In this document: positions 8,161-15,983 of the stretch, in pieces | How positions within the stretch are numbered: the first letter of the stretch is position 1 | How the letters are laid out: each line of letters begins with the position of its first letter | Assembly (NCBI GenBank): GCA_027014605.1 | Contig: JALWDJ010000043.1 | Coordinates: forward strand, 1-37,706 | Direction: 5' to 3' | Length of the DNA stretch: 37,706 nt | Source: Campylobacteraceae bacterium | GTDB taxonomy: Bacteria > Campylobacterota > Campylobacteria > Campylobacterales > Sulfurovaceae | Notes under the pieces: generated by a model | What the model saw: only the letters and a program-made list of their open reading frames with translations | Databases searched by the model: none | What the model was told of the DNA's origin: nothing | Position numbers and translations under genes: made by a program

Positions 8161-9073
8161 AACTTCTAAGTTTAGCACTTCTTGAACGAGGATTTATCTT
8201 TAACTCCTCTTTTGAAGCAGTAATAGGTTTTCTATTTAATATTTTACCTAGTTCGTTATTTTTTCCACAACTACATCTTATAGCATTGCTATCACAGATA
8301 CATCTCTTTGCCCACTTTTTGTATCTATTTTTAACTAATCTATCCTCTAGGGAGTGAAAAGTTATTAAAGATACTACTGTTCCATTAAGTTCTCCTCTCT
8401 TAGCTAATTGCTCTAAAATATTTAATAGTCTCTCTATCTCTTTTAATTCACTATTAACCTCTATTCTAATAGCTTGAAAAGGGAGTGTTGCAGGGTCTAT
8501 TTTACCTTTTGGAATAGTTTTAGATATTAAATTAGCTAACTCTTTTGCACTCTCTATAGGTTTTTTTGAACGAGCCTCTATAATGGCATTAGTGAGTTTC
8601 TTATACAAACGAACTTCTCCATACTCTCTAAATATATATTCTAATCTATCTTTAGAGTAGCTATTTACAACCTCATAAGCAGTAAGTTTAGATGAGCTAT
8701 CCATTCTCATATCAAGATTATCACTTTTAAAGCTAAAACCTCTCTCTTTTTTATCTAGTTGTAGAGATGATACACCAAAATCTGCCAACAGTCCACTAAT
8801 AGGTTTCTCTTCTAACTTTAAGAGAATTGAGCTAAAAGCACCTCTATATAGTGTAACTCTATTTTTAAAATCTCTTAATCTATTTTTAGAGAAGTTAATA
8901 GCCTCTAAATCTCTATCTATACCTATATGTTTTATATTCTTATATCTCTTTAATATCTCTATAGAGTGACCAGCATAGCCTAAAGTACAATCTATAAAAT
9001 ATCCATCTCTTATATCTCTAAAATTATCTAGTACCTTATCTAAAAGTACAGGAGTGTGTGGAGTAGTATTCAT
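8132..9073 (-). CDS. rsmH: 16S rRNA (cytosine-1402-N4)-methyltransferase RsmH
   Basis: This AdoMet-dependent methyltransferase modifies C1402 in the ribosomal P site of 16S rRNA. The family pattern is complete: HTPVLLDKVL at the start, an AdoMet-binding DCTLGYAGHS, DFGVSSLQLD, RMD-containing substrate loop, PFQAIRIEVNSEL, TFHSLEDRLVKN and a terminal NPRSRSAKLR. Length is 313. The ATG follows GGTAA on the minus strand. The gene stands alone rather than in a division/cell-wall cluster: no ftsL or penicillin-binding gene follows. Its 3' end overlaps hemC tail to tail by 29 bases, so the two transcripts must be antisense there. Confidence 0.96.
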   Translation of the reverse strand: MNTTPHTPVLLDKVLDNFRDIRDGYFIDCTLGYAGHSIEILKRYKNIKHIGIDRDLEAINFSKNRLRDFKNRVTLYRGAFSSILLKLEEKPISGLLADFGVSSLQLDKKERGFSFKSDNLDMRMDSSSKLTAYEVVNSYSKDRLEYIFREYGEVRLYKKLTNAIIEARSKKPIESAKELANLISKTIPKGKIDPATLPFQAIRIEVNSELKEIERLLNILEQLAKRGELNGTVVSLITFHSLEDRLVKNRYKKWAKRCICDSNAIRCSCGKNNELGKILNRKPITASKEELKINPRSRSAKLRSFKFSEASHL

Positions 9074-9140
9074 TACTTACCTTTTTAATTTATTATTGCT
9101 ATTTTAACATATTTAGCTCAAATATTCTTTATGTTAAAAT

Positions 9141-9174
9141 TTGTTATGATATAATTTCATATAATTTATAACAA
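9141..9174. repeat. Inverted repeat in the rsmH/9308 divergent region
   Basis: TTGTTAT (9141-9147) and ATAACAA (9168-9174) are perfect inverted copies flanking a very A-T-rich centre that contains a TATAAT at 9150-9155. The divergent position between rsmH and the gene at 9308 suits a promoter or operator. The rest of the 234-base gap shows no open frame worth calling. Confidence 0.35.
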
Positions 9175-9233
9175 AAGTCTTAAATATATTGTGTTTTATT
9201 ATGTTTCGCTTATGTAAATCTTTTAGTTATTCT

Positions 9234-9274
9234 AATTAATATTAAATTAATATTAAAGAAGTAGTATATATAAT
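9234..9274 (+). promoter_or_regulatory. 11-bp tandem repeat followed by a -10 box
   Basis: AATTAATATTA occurs twice head to tail at 9234-9244 and 9245-9255, each copy containing the palindrome TTAATATTAA with its neighbour. TATAAT follows at 9269-9274. The repeats therefore occupy the -35 region of the presumed promoter for the gene at 9308, a common place for an operator. A short leader with AAGGA at 9296-9300 leads to the ATG. Confidence 0.5.
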
Positions 9275-9307
9275 ACCCCCATTAAAGAAAAATTTAAGGA
9301 TTTTATT

Positions 9308-9784
9308 ATGAAGTTAAAAGAGATAGCAGATATAATTAAGGGTACTCATCTAAAAGAGAGAGAGGATAATAATAGTTCTCATTATATATATAAAGAGCTT
9401 ACTATGTTAGCATTAGAGCCTATCTCTTTCATAGATGAGAGAAAATTAATTGAAGTTGATAGTAATAAGGTAGTTTCTCCTAGAAATTTAACACAAGAGG
9501 GAGATGTAATTGTTAGTCTATATTTTCCTATGATGGCATGTTATGTAGAGGAGGGTCAATCTGGCTTAGTAGTTCCGCACTATATGGCTGTTGTTAGAAT
9601 GAAGCCTAATGTAAAGATAGATTCAAGATTTATAGTTCAATTTATAAACTCAAATAGAGGAAGAAAAGCTATATGTGAAAAGGTATCTAAATTATATACA
9701 ATTAAACCAACATCTCTTCCTCTAAAATATCTCAATAATGTAGATATTAGAGAAAAAGAGAATACTCTCTTAGAAAGTTTTTAA
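9308..9784 (+). CDS. Orphan HsdS-like target-recognition half subunit (tentative)
   Basis: The 158-residue product resembles one target-recognition half of a type I restriction specificity subunit. It begins with a helix-like MKLKEIADIIKGTHLK. It continues with a GDVIVSLYFP strand, then VPHYMAVVRMKPN and SRFIVQFINSNRGRKAI (the usual residue pattern of peptides that read xFLxxxLNS). It ends with LPLKYLNNVDI, where the family has its IPLPPL-type segment. Full HsdS proteins have two such halves and over 350 residues. No hsdM or hsdR gene is nearby, and the composition matches the neighbours. The gene ends one base before the convergent metH stop. It may be a stand-alone DNA-binding protein. The family call is by pattern only. 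Confidence 0.5.
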   Translation: MKLKEIADIIKGTHLKEREDNNSSHYIYKELTMLALEPISFIDERKLIEVDSNKVVSPRNLTQEGDVIVSLYFPMMACYVEEGQSGLVVPHYMAVVRMKPNVKIDSRFIVQFINSNRGRKAICEKVSKLYTIKPTSLPLKYLNNVDIREKENTLLESF

Positions 9785-9785
9785 T

Positions 9786-12700
9786 TTAAACAGCATAATA
9801 TGTCGCTTTTGGGTGATGTACAACTATAGCTGATGTACTCTGCTCAGGGTGTATTTGAAAAGTTTCACTAAGAGTAATGCCAAAATCTTCAGGCTTTAAC
9901 ATATCAAATAGCTCTCTACTCTGTTCTAAATCTGGACAAGCAGGGTAGCCAAATGAGTATCTAGCACCTTGATATCTATTCATTCTTACATCTCTAAGAG
10001 TTGCTCCTTCATCATCCCTTAAAATTCCTAAATCCATTCGTATCTGTTTATGCACAACCTCTGCTAATGCTTCTGCTAACTCTACAGAGAAACCATGAAC
10101 CATGTTATATTTAACATATTTTCCCTCATCATATAATTTTTTCTCATAGATAGAGAACTTCTCTCCTGCACTTACACAAGTTAGGGCTATTACATCATGT
10201 CTATTATGTCTAAAAAAATCACTTAAAGCCCTATGTGGTTTTCTTCTCTGTCTTGGAAAGTGAAACTTAACAACTGCCCTATCTTTTACCTTTTCAAAAT
10301 TTTCTCTATTTGCATTCTTATCGACATTCCACCCCTCACTCTTATCAAATATTAGTAATTCTTGGTTATTACTTCTACATGGAAAATATCCATATATAAT
10401 AGTTGGTTCAAATAAATTTTTTTGGATAAACTCTCTTTTAAGTCTTTCATATTCTGGATATACTTTATTTTCAAGTAATTTTTGATACTCTTCTTTTTTC
10501 ATGCCTTTACTCTTATATCCCCAATGCATCTTGATAACTGTTCTCTTATTTACCCAACTAAAAATCATATCTAAATCTAAATCACCTCTCTGCATAACGC
10601 GTCTTCCCCAAAATGGAGGTGTTGGAATATCTACCTCTATTGGCATTTTTATCTCTTGAAATGGTGGAATAACTACTTTTTCTTTTTTTTTCTCCTTTTC
10701 TCTTTTTTGCATATCTCCTGCTAACTTTGTATCTAATCCTATTGATGGGTCTTCATTATATTTTTCTATTCTATTCATAGCAATTACACTATCAAATGCA
10801 TCTCTACAGTAAAATATAGGTCCTTTATATATTGGACGACAAAAATCATCTACAAAACCTCTAGTTAGAGCTGCACCACCTAATAGTACAGGTATAGTTA
10901 TACCCATATTGGCTAGAGTCTCTAAATTATCTCTCATTACAGCAGTTGACTTAACTAATAGTCCACTCATGCCAATAGCTTGAATAGTCTGCTTTTCCAT
11001 AACATCTAAATAGACTTGAAGCTCTGTCTTAATACCTACATTAATAACCTTAAATCCATTATTAGATAAGATTATATCAACTAGGTTTTTACCAACATCA
11101 TGCACATCTCCTTTAACTGTACCAATAACTAGAGTTGTATCTGTCTCTTTCTCCTGCTTTGTAAGGTACGGATTTAAGTAATCAACAGTAGCTTTCATAG
11201 TTTCAGCAGATTGAAGTACAAATGGTAGTTGCATCTGCCCAGAGCCAAATAAGTCTCCAACTACTTTCATAGCATCAATTAGTATCTCATTAACTATCTT
11301 ATCAGGATTTATCTCATGTCGTACCTCTTCAACTAATGGTATCATTCTATCTTTATCTCCATCTAGTAGAAGTTTTGCAATCTTCTCTTCACTACTCATA
11401 GCCTCATACTCTTCATCTGTAGAGTTATCTTCAATACTCTTATCTGAAAAGTGTTCAATAAATTTAAATAGTGAGTTATCATCAGGATTAAATAGTAGCT
11501 CTTCACATATATCTATATCCTCCTTACTCATTTTAGAGAGTGGAATAATATGTTTTACATTAATAATAACAGATGTCATTCCTGCTTTTAAGCAGTGGTG
11601 TAGAAATACAGAGTTTAAAAATCTTCTAGCATTTATATCTAATCCAAACGAAATATTAGAGAGTCCCAAAGTTGAACCTACTTCCGGGTGTCTAATATGT
11701 AGCTCTTTTATAGCATTAAGAGTCTCTACTGCTGCATATCTATATTCTAAATCTCCAGAGCCTACTGTAAAGGTTAACATATCAAAAATGAGGTTTCTAG
11801 GATCAATTTTATGTCTATTTACTGCTAAATCATAAATCCTCTCTGCAATTCTTAATTTATCTTGAGTAGTTTTTGCCATACCTTTTTCATCAATGGTTAA
11901 ACAGACTAAAGCAGTACCATATTTTTTTGCTAGTTGACATATAGCATCTAATCTCTCCTCTCCATCTTCAAGATTAACAGAATTTATAATAGGTTTTCCA
12001 CCTATACACTTTAAACCCTCCTCCATAGTATTTACTCTTGTAGCATCTGGCATTAGAGGTAGAGGAATTTTCTGATTATAAAGCTCCATTACAGCTTTCA
12101 TATCTTTAGCTCCATCTCTTCCTGCAAACTCTACATTTACATCTAAAACATGAGCTCCATCTCTAACTTGTGCCTGTCCAACATTTAGTGTCCCCTCATA
12201 ATCACTAGCTAATATAAGCTCTCTAAATGCTTTTGAGCCTGTTGCATTACTCCTTTCACCAATTAATAGAGGTGCTGGTTCTTGAAATAGTGAAGTTGTG
12301 TTAAATAGTGAAGCCACAGAGGGTTCTATTTTACCTGTTGGGACTTTAGGTTTCATGCCACTAAGTGCTTTTTGAAGTGCATGTATATGTTGAGGGGTAG
12401 TTCCACAACAACCTCCTAAAAAGCTAACTCCATCAAACTTAGTAAACTCTAACTGTTTCTCTGTAAACTCAATAGGCCCCATAGGGTAATAGGTATATCC
12501 ACCTCTATTTTGAGGAAGTCCTGCATTTGCATGAACAGATATAGGGATAGAACAGAGTTCACTTAAGGTTTTGAGATGTTTTTTAACCTGCTCGGGTCCT
12601 GTGCCACAATTAAAACCTAAAGATAAAATATCAAATGGCTCTAATATAGTTACGATTGTAGAAGCATCTGTTCCAATTAACATAGTTCCACTAAGCTCAA

Positions 12701-13295
12701 TAGTAACAGATACCATAATGGGTAAATCTACACCTCTTTGTTTATTTGCTTCACTACATGCATGAATTGCTGATTTTATCTGTAGTGGGTCTTGACATGT
12801 CTCAAGTAGAAATATATCACACCCACCATCAATTAATCCTAAAGCAGTGGTTAAATATCCACTATACATCTCATCATAATAGATATGTCCTAAAGATGGT
12901 AGTTTCGTTCCAGGACCAATTGAACCCAATACAAATCTAGGTTTCTCAGAAGTAGAGTATTTTTCACATATCTCTTTTACAATATTAGCTCCCTTTTTAG
13001 ATAACTCATAGGCTCTATCTCCCAATCCATATTCATTTAAAACCCAAGGCATAGCTCCAAATGTATTTGTTTTAATTAAATCTGCACCTGCTTTAGCATA
13101 AGCGTTATGAACCTCTTGCATAAGATGAGGTGCAGTTGCATTTAAAAGCTCATTACACCCCTCTTGCTCATTTCCATTCTCATCAAGCCAAGCCTCTTTT
13201 GGAATATCTAAATTCTGTATCTGTGTACCTGTTGCTCCATCTATTACTAATATTCTATCTTTTATTAATTCTTTTATCTTTTCTTTTATATTCAA
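9786..13295 (-). CDS. metH: Cobalamin-dependent methionine synthase
   Basis: This large cytoplasmic enzyme transfers a methyl group from methyltetrahydrofolate via cobalamin to homocysteine. All four modules are present in 1169 residues. The homocysteine/zinc domain (about 1-325) has zinc ligands C230, C296 and C297. The pterin-binding domain (about 335-600) is next. The B12 cap and Rossmann domain (about 640-880) has the axial ligand H732 in GDVHDVGKN. The C-terminal reactivation domain (about 920-1165) has the AdoMet-site segment RYSFGYPACPD. Translation starts at TTG with AAGGA 8-12 bases upstream. A minus-strand TAGAAT at 13330-13325 is a fair -10 box. The leader is too short to hold a cobalamin riboswitch, so B12 control at this level is unlikely. 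Confidence 0.97.
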   Translation of the reverse strand: MNIKEKIKELIKDRILVIDGATGTQIQNLDIPKEAWLDENGNEQEGCNELLNATAPHLMQEVHNAYAKAGADLIKTNTFGAMPWVLNEYGLGDRAYELSKKGANIVKEICEKYSTSEKPRFVLGSIGPGTKLPSLGHIYYDEMYSGYLTTALGLIDGGCDIFLLETCQDPLQIKSAIHACSEANKQRGVDLPIMVSVTIELSGTMLIGTDASTIVTILEPFDILSLGFNCGTGPEQVKKHLKTLSELCSIPISVHANAGLPQNRGGYTYYPMGPIEFTEKQLEFTKFDGVSFLGGCCGTTPQHIHALQKALSGMKPKVPTGKIEPSVASLFNTTSLFQEPAPLLIGERSNATGSKAFRELILASDYEGTLNVGQAQVRDGAHVLDVNVEFAGRDGAKDMKAVMELYNQKIPLPLMPDATRVNTMEEGLKCIGGKPIINSVNLEDGEERLDAICQLAKKYGTALVCLTIDEKGMAKTTQDKLRIAERIYDLAVNRHKIDPRNLIFDMLTFTVGSGDLEYRYAAVETLNAIKELHIRHPEVGSTLGLSNISFGLDINARRFLNSVFLHHCLKAGMTSVIINVKHIIPLSKMSKEDIDICEELLFNPDDNSLFKFIEHFSDKSIEDNSTDEEYEAMSSEEKIAKLLLDGDKDRMIPLVEEVRHEINPDKIVNEILIDAMKVVGDLFGSGQMQLPFVLQSAETMKATVDYLNPYLTKQEKETDTTLVIGTVKGDVHDVGKNLVDIILSNNGFKVINVGIKTELQVYLDVMEKQTIQAIGMSGLLVKSTAVMRDNLETLANMGITIPVLLGGAALTRGFVDDFCRPIYKGPIFYCRDAFDSVIAMNRIEKYNEDPSIGLDTKLAGDMQKREKEKKKEKVVIPPFQEIKMPIEVDIPTPPFWGRRVMQRGDLDLDMIFSWVNKRTVIKMHWGYKSKGMKKEEYQKLLENKVYPEYERLKREFIQKNLFEPTIIYGYFPCRSNNQELLIFDKSEGWNVDKNANRENFEKVKDRAVVKFHFPRQRRKPHRALSDFFRHNRHDVIALTCVSAGEKFSIYEKKLYDEGKYVKYNMVHGFSVELAEALAEVVHKQIRMDLGILRDDEGATLRDVRMNRYQGARYSFGYPACPDLEQSRELFDMLKPEDFGITLSETFQIHPEQSTSAIVVHHPKATYYAV

Positions 13296-13324
13296 TATTA
13301 ATCCTTGAACTGTTTAGTATTCGT

Positions 13325-13330
13325 ATTCTA
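13325..13330 (-). promoter_or_regulatory. -10 box for metH
   Basis: TAGAAT reads leftward at 13330-13325, about 30 bases upstream of the metH TTG codon. The 159-base divergent metH-rpoD gap (to the rpoD start chosen here) contains this and the rpoD -10 box, with nothing resembling a structured riboswitch. Confidence 0.4.
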
Positions 13331-13415
13331 ACAAAAATATTTTTAGTTTATAACTTTAGATACAAGTAAAAATAAAGATTTTTTTAGATATAATTCATTC
13401 CTAAAAATCGTGCTG

Positions 13416-13421
13416 TATAAT
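13416..13421 (+). promoter_or_regulatory. -10 box for rpoD
   Basis: A consensus TATAAT lies at 13416-13421, predicting transcription from about 13428. The AAGGAG site at 13443-13448 then follows, and the TTG start is at 13455. This box lies inside the upstream extension that would be coding if the GTG at 13410 were used, which argues against that longer start. Confidence 0.55.
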
Positions 13422-13454
13422 ATAACCTACTACCAATATAACAAGGAGTCGCTT

Positions 13455-15317
13455 TTGGCTACCAAAGATATCAATAAGAGAATAGATGAAATTTTTGATA
13501 CGAGTAAAAAGGGGGATATTCTAACTTTTGAGGATATTGCCAAAGAGTTTGATAGACAACCAACACTTGTACAATCAAGAAGAATTTTAAAGCTATCTAA
13601 AAAAAAGAAGATTAGAGTTGTCTCTTCATCTGAATATGCAAAATATCTTTTTGAAAAAGAGGAAAAGAGAATTGCATTAGCAAGAAAAAATGCCGCTAAT
13701 AGTAGTGATGAAGAGTTTGATTTTTTAAAAGAGAAGGAGTTACTAGAGTGGAGTAGGTCTGATAGTCCTGTTAGAATGTATCTAAGAGAGATGGGTAAAA
13801 TTCCTCTTTTAACTAAAGAGGAGGAGGTCTATTTAAGTCGTGAGATTGAAGCTGGTGAAGATATTATATTAGATGCTATCTGTTCTGTTCCATATCTTAT
13901 TGACTATATTCTTAATTATAAAGAACCTCTTTTAAATCGTGAGAGAAGAGTTAAAGAGCTTTTTAGAAGTTTTGAAGATGAAAAAGATGACCCCGAAGAT
14001 GAAAAAGATAGCAGTGATGATAATTTAGACTCAAATGAAATTAAAAAACCTTTAAAAAAGGTAGATAAGAGAGTAAAACAGGTTGTTGATAGCTTTAAGG
14101 CACTTGCAAAAGCTAAAAAAGAGTGGTTAAAGAGTCGTGAAGAATTAGATAGCTTACTTGAAAAAGAGGATATAACAGAAGATAAGCTAATGCATGAAAA
14201 TATGAAAGTTGCATTTAAAAAACAGCTTTTAAAACAATCTTTAATTAACTTAGGTCCAACATCTAAACTTATTAATGAGCTAGTAAAAGCTATGGAGACA
14301 GCTCTAAGAAGTGATGATGGATTTGAAAAAGAGTTAAAGAGATTGGAGTATAAGCTTCCTCTATTTAATGAGACTCTAAGAGAAAATCATAGAAAAATCT
14401 TAGATAATATATTAGATATGGATAAAGATGATATAATTGATGCAGTACCTGAAACTACTATGGTTAGTACTTATGTTGAGATTAAAAAACTTTTTGAAAC
14501 AAGAGAGGCTAGTAAAGATAGTTTTAACCTTGACCCTGAAAAATTAGCTGAAATATTAGGTCAAATTAGAAGAGGTAAAGCAAAGAGTGAAAAAGCAAAG
14601 ACTAGAATGGCTAAATCAAATCTAAGACTTGTTGTATCTATTGCTAAACGATATACTAATCGTGGTTTACCATTTTTAGACCTAATTCAAGAGGGAAATA
14701 TAGGTTTAATGAAAGCTGTTGATAAGTTTGAGTATCAAAAAGGGTATAAGTTTTCCACTTATGCTACATGGTGGATACGACAAGCAATATCAAGAGCAAT
14801 CGCAGACCAAGCAAGAACTATTAGAATACCAATTCATATGATAGAGACTATTAATAGAATTAATAAAATTATTAGAAAAAATCTTCAAGAGTCAGGAAAA
14901 GAGCCAGATTTAGATACTATTGCTAAAGAGGTTGGCCTTTCTGTTGATAAGGTTAAAAATGTTATTAAAATAACAAAAGAGCCTGTAAGTTTAGAGACTC
15001 CTGTCGGAGATGAAGATGATGGAAGATTTGGAGATTTTATTGAAGATAAATCAACAGTTAGTCCATCTGATGCTGTACTTAAAGATGACCTTAATAATCA
15101 GATTGATGAGGTTTTAGACCAACTAAATGAGAGAGAGAAAGCTGTCATTAGAATGCGTTTTGGACTACTTGAAGATGAAAGTGATAGAACACTTGAAGAG
15201 ATAGGAAAAGAGCTTAATGTAACAAGAGAGAGAGTAAGGCAGATAGAGTCATCTGCAATTAAAAAGCTTAAACATCCAAGAGTTGGACGAAAACTTAAAA
15301 ATTATATAGAGGGGTAA
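13455..15317 (+). CDS. rpoD: Primary sigma factor RpoD (sigma-70)
   Basis: This is the housekeeping sigma factor that directs RNA polymerase to -10/-35 promoters. Region 1.2 is seen at [22 protein letters not shown] long acidic/lysine-rich non-conserved insert follows. Region 2 has [29 protein letters not shown] and [12 protein letters not shown]. Region 3 has [12 protein letters not shown]. Region 4 has the helix-turn-helix [20 protein letters not shown] place the start at TTG 13455 (about 620 residues) rather than the upstream GTG at 13410. AAGGAG sits 6 bases before the TTG, and a consensus -10 box lies inside the longer frame. It is transcribed alone, divergently from metH, and a hairpin overlaps its stop codon. 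Confidence 0.97.
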   Translation: MATKDINKRIDEIFDTSKKGDILTFEDIAKEFDRQPTLVQSRRILKLSKKKKIRVVSSSEYAKYLFEKEEKRIALARKNAANSSDEEFDFLKEKELLEWSRSDSPVRMYLREMGKIPLLTKEEEVYLSREIEAGEDIILDAICSVPYLIDYILNYKEPLLNRERRVKELFRSFEDEKDDPEDEKDSSDDNLDSNEIKKPLKKVDKRVKQVVDSFKALAKAKKEWLKSREELDSLLEKEDITEDKLMHENMKVAFKKQLLKQSLINLGPTSKLINELVKAMETALRSDDGFEKELKRLEYKLPLFNETLRENHRKILDNILDMDKDDIIDAVPETTMVSTYVEIKKLFETREASKDSFNLDPEKLAEILGQIRRGKAKSEKAKTRMAKSNLRLVVSIAKRYTNRGLPFLDLIQEGNIGLMKAVDKFEYQKGYKFSTYATWWIRQAISRAIADQARTIRIPIHMIETINRINKIIRKNLQESGKEPDLDTIAKEVGLSVDKVKNVIKITKEPVSLETPVGDEDDGRFGDFIEDKSTVSPSDAVLKDDLNNQIDEVLDQLNEREKAVIRMRFGLLEDESDRTLEEIGKELNVTRERVRQIESSAIKKLKHPRVGRKLKNYIEG

Positions 15318-15333
15318 TTTCATTACCTCTTTT
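15308..15333 (+). terminator. Intrinsic terminator overlapping the rpoD stop
   Basis: GGTAAT (15313-15318), loop TTC, and ATTACC (15322-15327) form a perfect stem that can extend through AGAG/CTCT with a small bulge, and TTTT follows at 15330-15333. The rpoD stop codon is within the stem. Confidence 0.65.
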
Positions 15334-15516
15334 ACTTATAATCTTCTACTATAGACCTACTTATATATTAATATATAACAATATTAAAAATTATTATAAT
15401 AACATTTAATAACATTGATTTTTTAGCAATGTTTTGTTTTTTTCTATATTTTGATAATTTTGGCTTTTTGTGTAAAAAAAATGTAGAATTTCTTCACTAT
15501 TAAACTAATTATAGTA

Positions 15517-15570
15517 TATAATTATCATATGCAAGATATATTATTTAGATAAAATATCTTGATAAAGCAT
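15517..15570 (+). promoter_or_regulatory. -10 box and 5'-end stem-loop of the small secreted protein gene
   Basis: TATAAT at 15517-15522 predicts transcription from about 15529. Exactly there begins a hairpin: CAAGATAT (15532-15539) and ATATCTTG (15554-15561) are perfect inverted copies with a 14-base loop, and an outer pair ATGC (15529-15532) and GCAT (15567-15570) can close it. AAGGA at 15573-15577 stays outside the stem. A 5'-terminal stem-loop is a known way to protect an mRNA from decay. The remaining 200 bases back to rpoD are A-T rich and show no gene. Confidence 0.5.
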
Positions 15571-15587
15571 AAAAGGAAGCCTCAAAC

Positions 15588-15947
15588 ATGAAAATGAAAA
15601 AACTTAATTCAACACTTTTGATTGCTATGCTAAGTATATCCTCTCTATATTCCGAGCCATGTAAAAATTGTGTAGCTACTATTTTAAAGTCACCAGAACA
15701 TAAGACTCTTGCTCCTAAATTTAAAGCTATAAAGAAGAGTCAAGATGATAGTTCCAAACAATATACTAATGATGGTTTAATAGCATTAGATGATAATGAA
15801 GATAATTCGATAGTAATTACATTAGATAATATAGAGAGTAATATCTCTTCAAATAATAGTGACACTAAAAAGTTATATGCATGTAGTGATGATATGGCAA
15901 AGACTTTAATTTGTGATGATGTAACTAAAGTTTGCGAATGTGTATAA
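15588..15947 (+). CDS. Small secreted cysteine-containing protein, unknown function
   Basis: I do not recognise this 119-residue product. It starts with a clear signal peptide (MKMKKL, then a hydrophobic run to about residue 20, likely cleavage after LYS at residue 22). The mature part has six cysteines in two clusters: C25-K-N-C28 at the extreme N-terminus, and C99, C109, C116, C118 at the C-terminus. The middle is acidic and Asn/Ser rich, looking disordered. The even cysteine number and CxxC/CxC spacing suggest disulfides, metal binding or a thiol partner in the periplasm. The ATG follows AAGGA by 10 bases. The gene is monocistronic, with its own -10 box, a 5' hairpin and a terminator before convergent purL. 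Confidence 0.75.
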   Translation: MKMKKLNSTLLIAMLSISSLYSEPCKNCVATILKSPEHKTLAPKFKAIKKSQDDSSKQYTNDGLIALDDNEDNSIVITLDNIESNISSNNSDTKKLYACSDDMAKTLICDDVTKVCECV

Positions 15948-15979
15948 GAAATCCTTATTTGGGGGAGGGTTTCTATTTT
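15947..15979 (+). terminator. Intrinsic terminator between the small secreted gene and purL
   Basis: AGAAATCC (15947-15954) pairs with GGGTTTCT (15967-15974) through eight pairs including one G-T wobble, with a 12-base loop, and ATTTTT follows. It ends rightward transcription. The minus strand lacks a T run, so it should not stop purL transcripts efficiently. Confidence 0.65.
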
Positions 15980-15983
15980 TATA

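Noticed and set aside
9074-9307. A-T-rich direct and inverted repeats as a replication origin
   Set aside because: No dnaA or dnaN is nearby and no DnaA-box cluster is seen. The repeats fit promoter or operator positions better.
13296-13454. Possible cobalamin riboswitch in front of metH
   Set aside because: The divergent gap is short and A-T rich, without the conserved B12-box or a multi-helix fold. It is filled by the metH and rpoD promoters.
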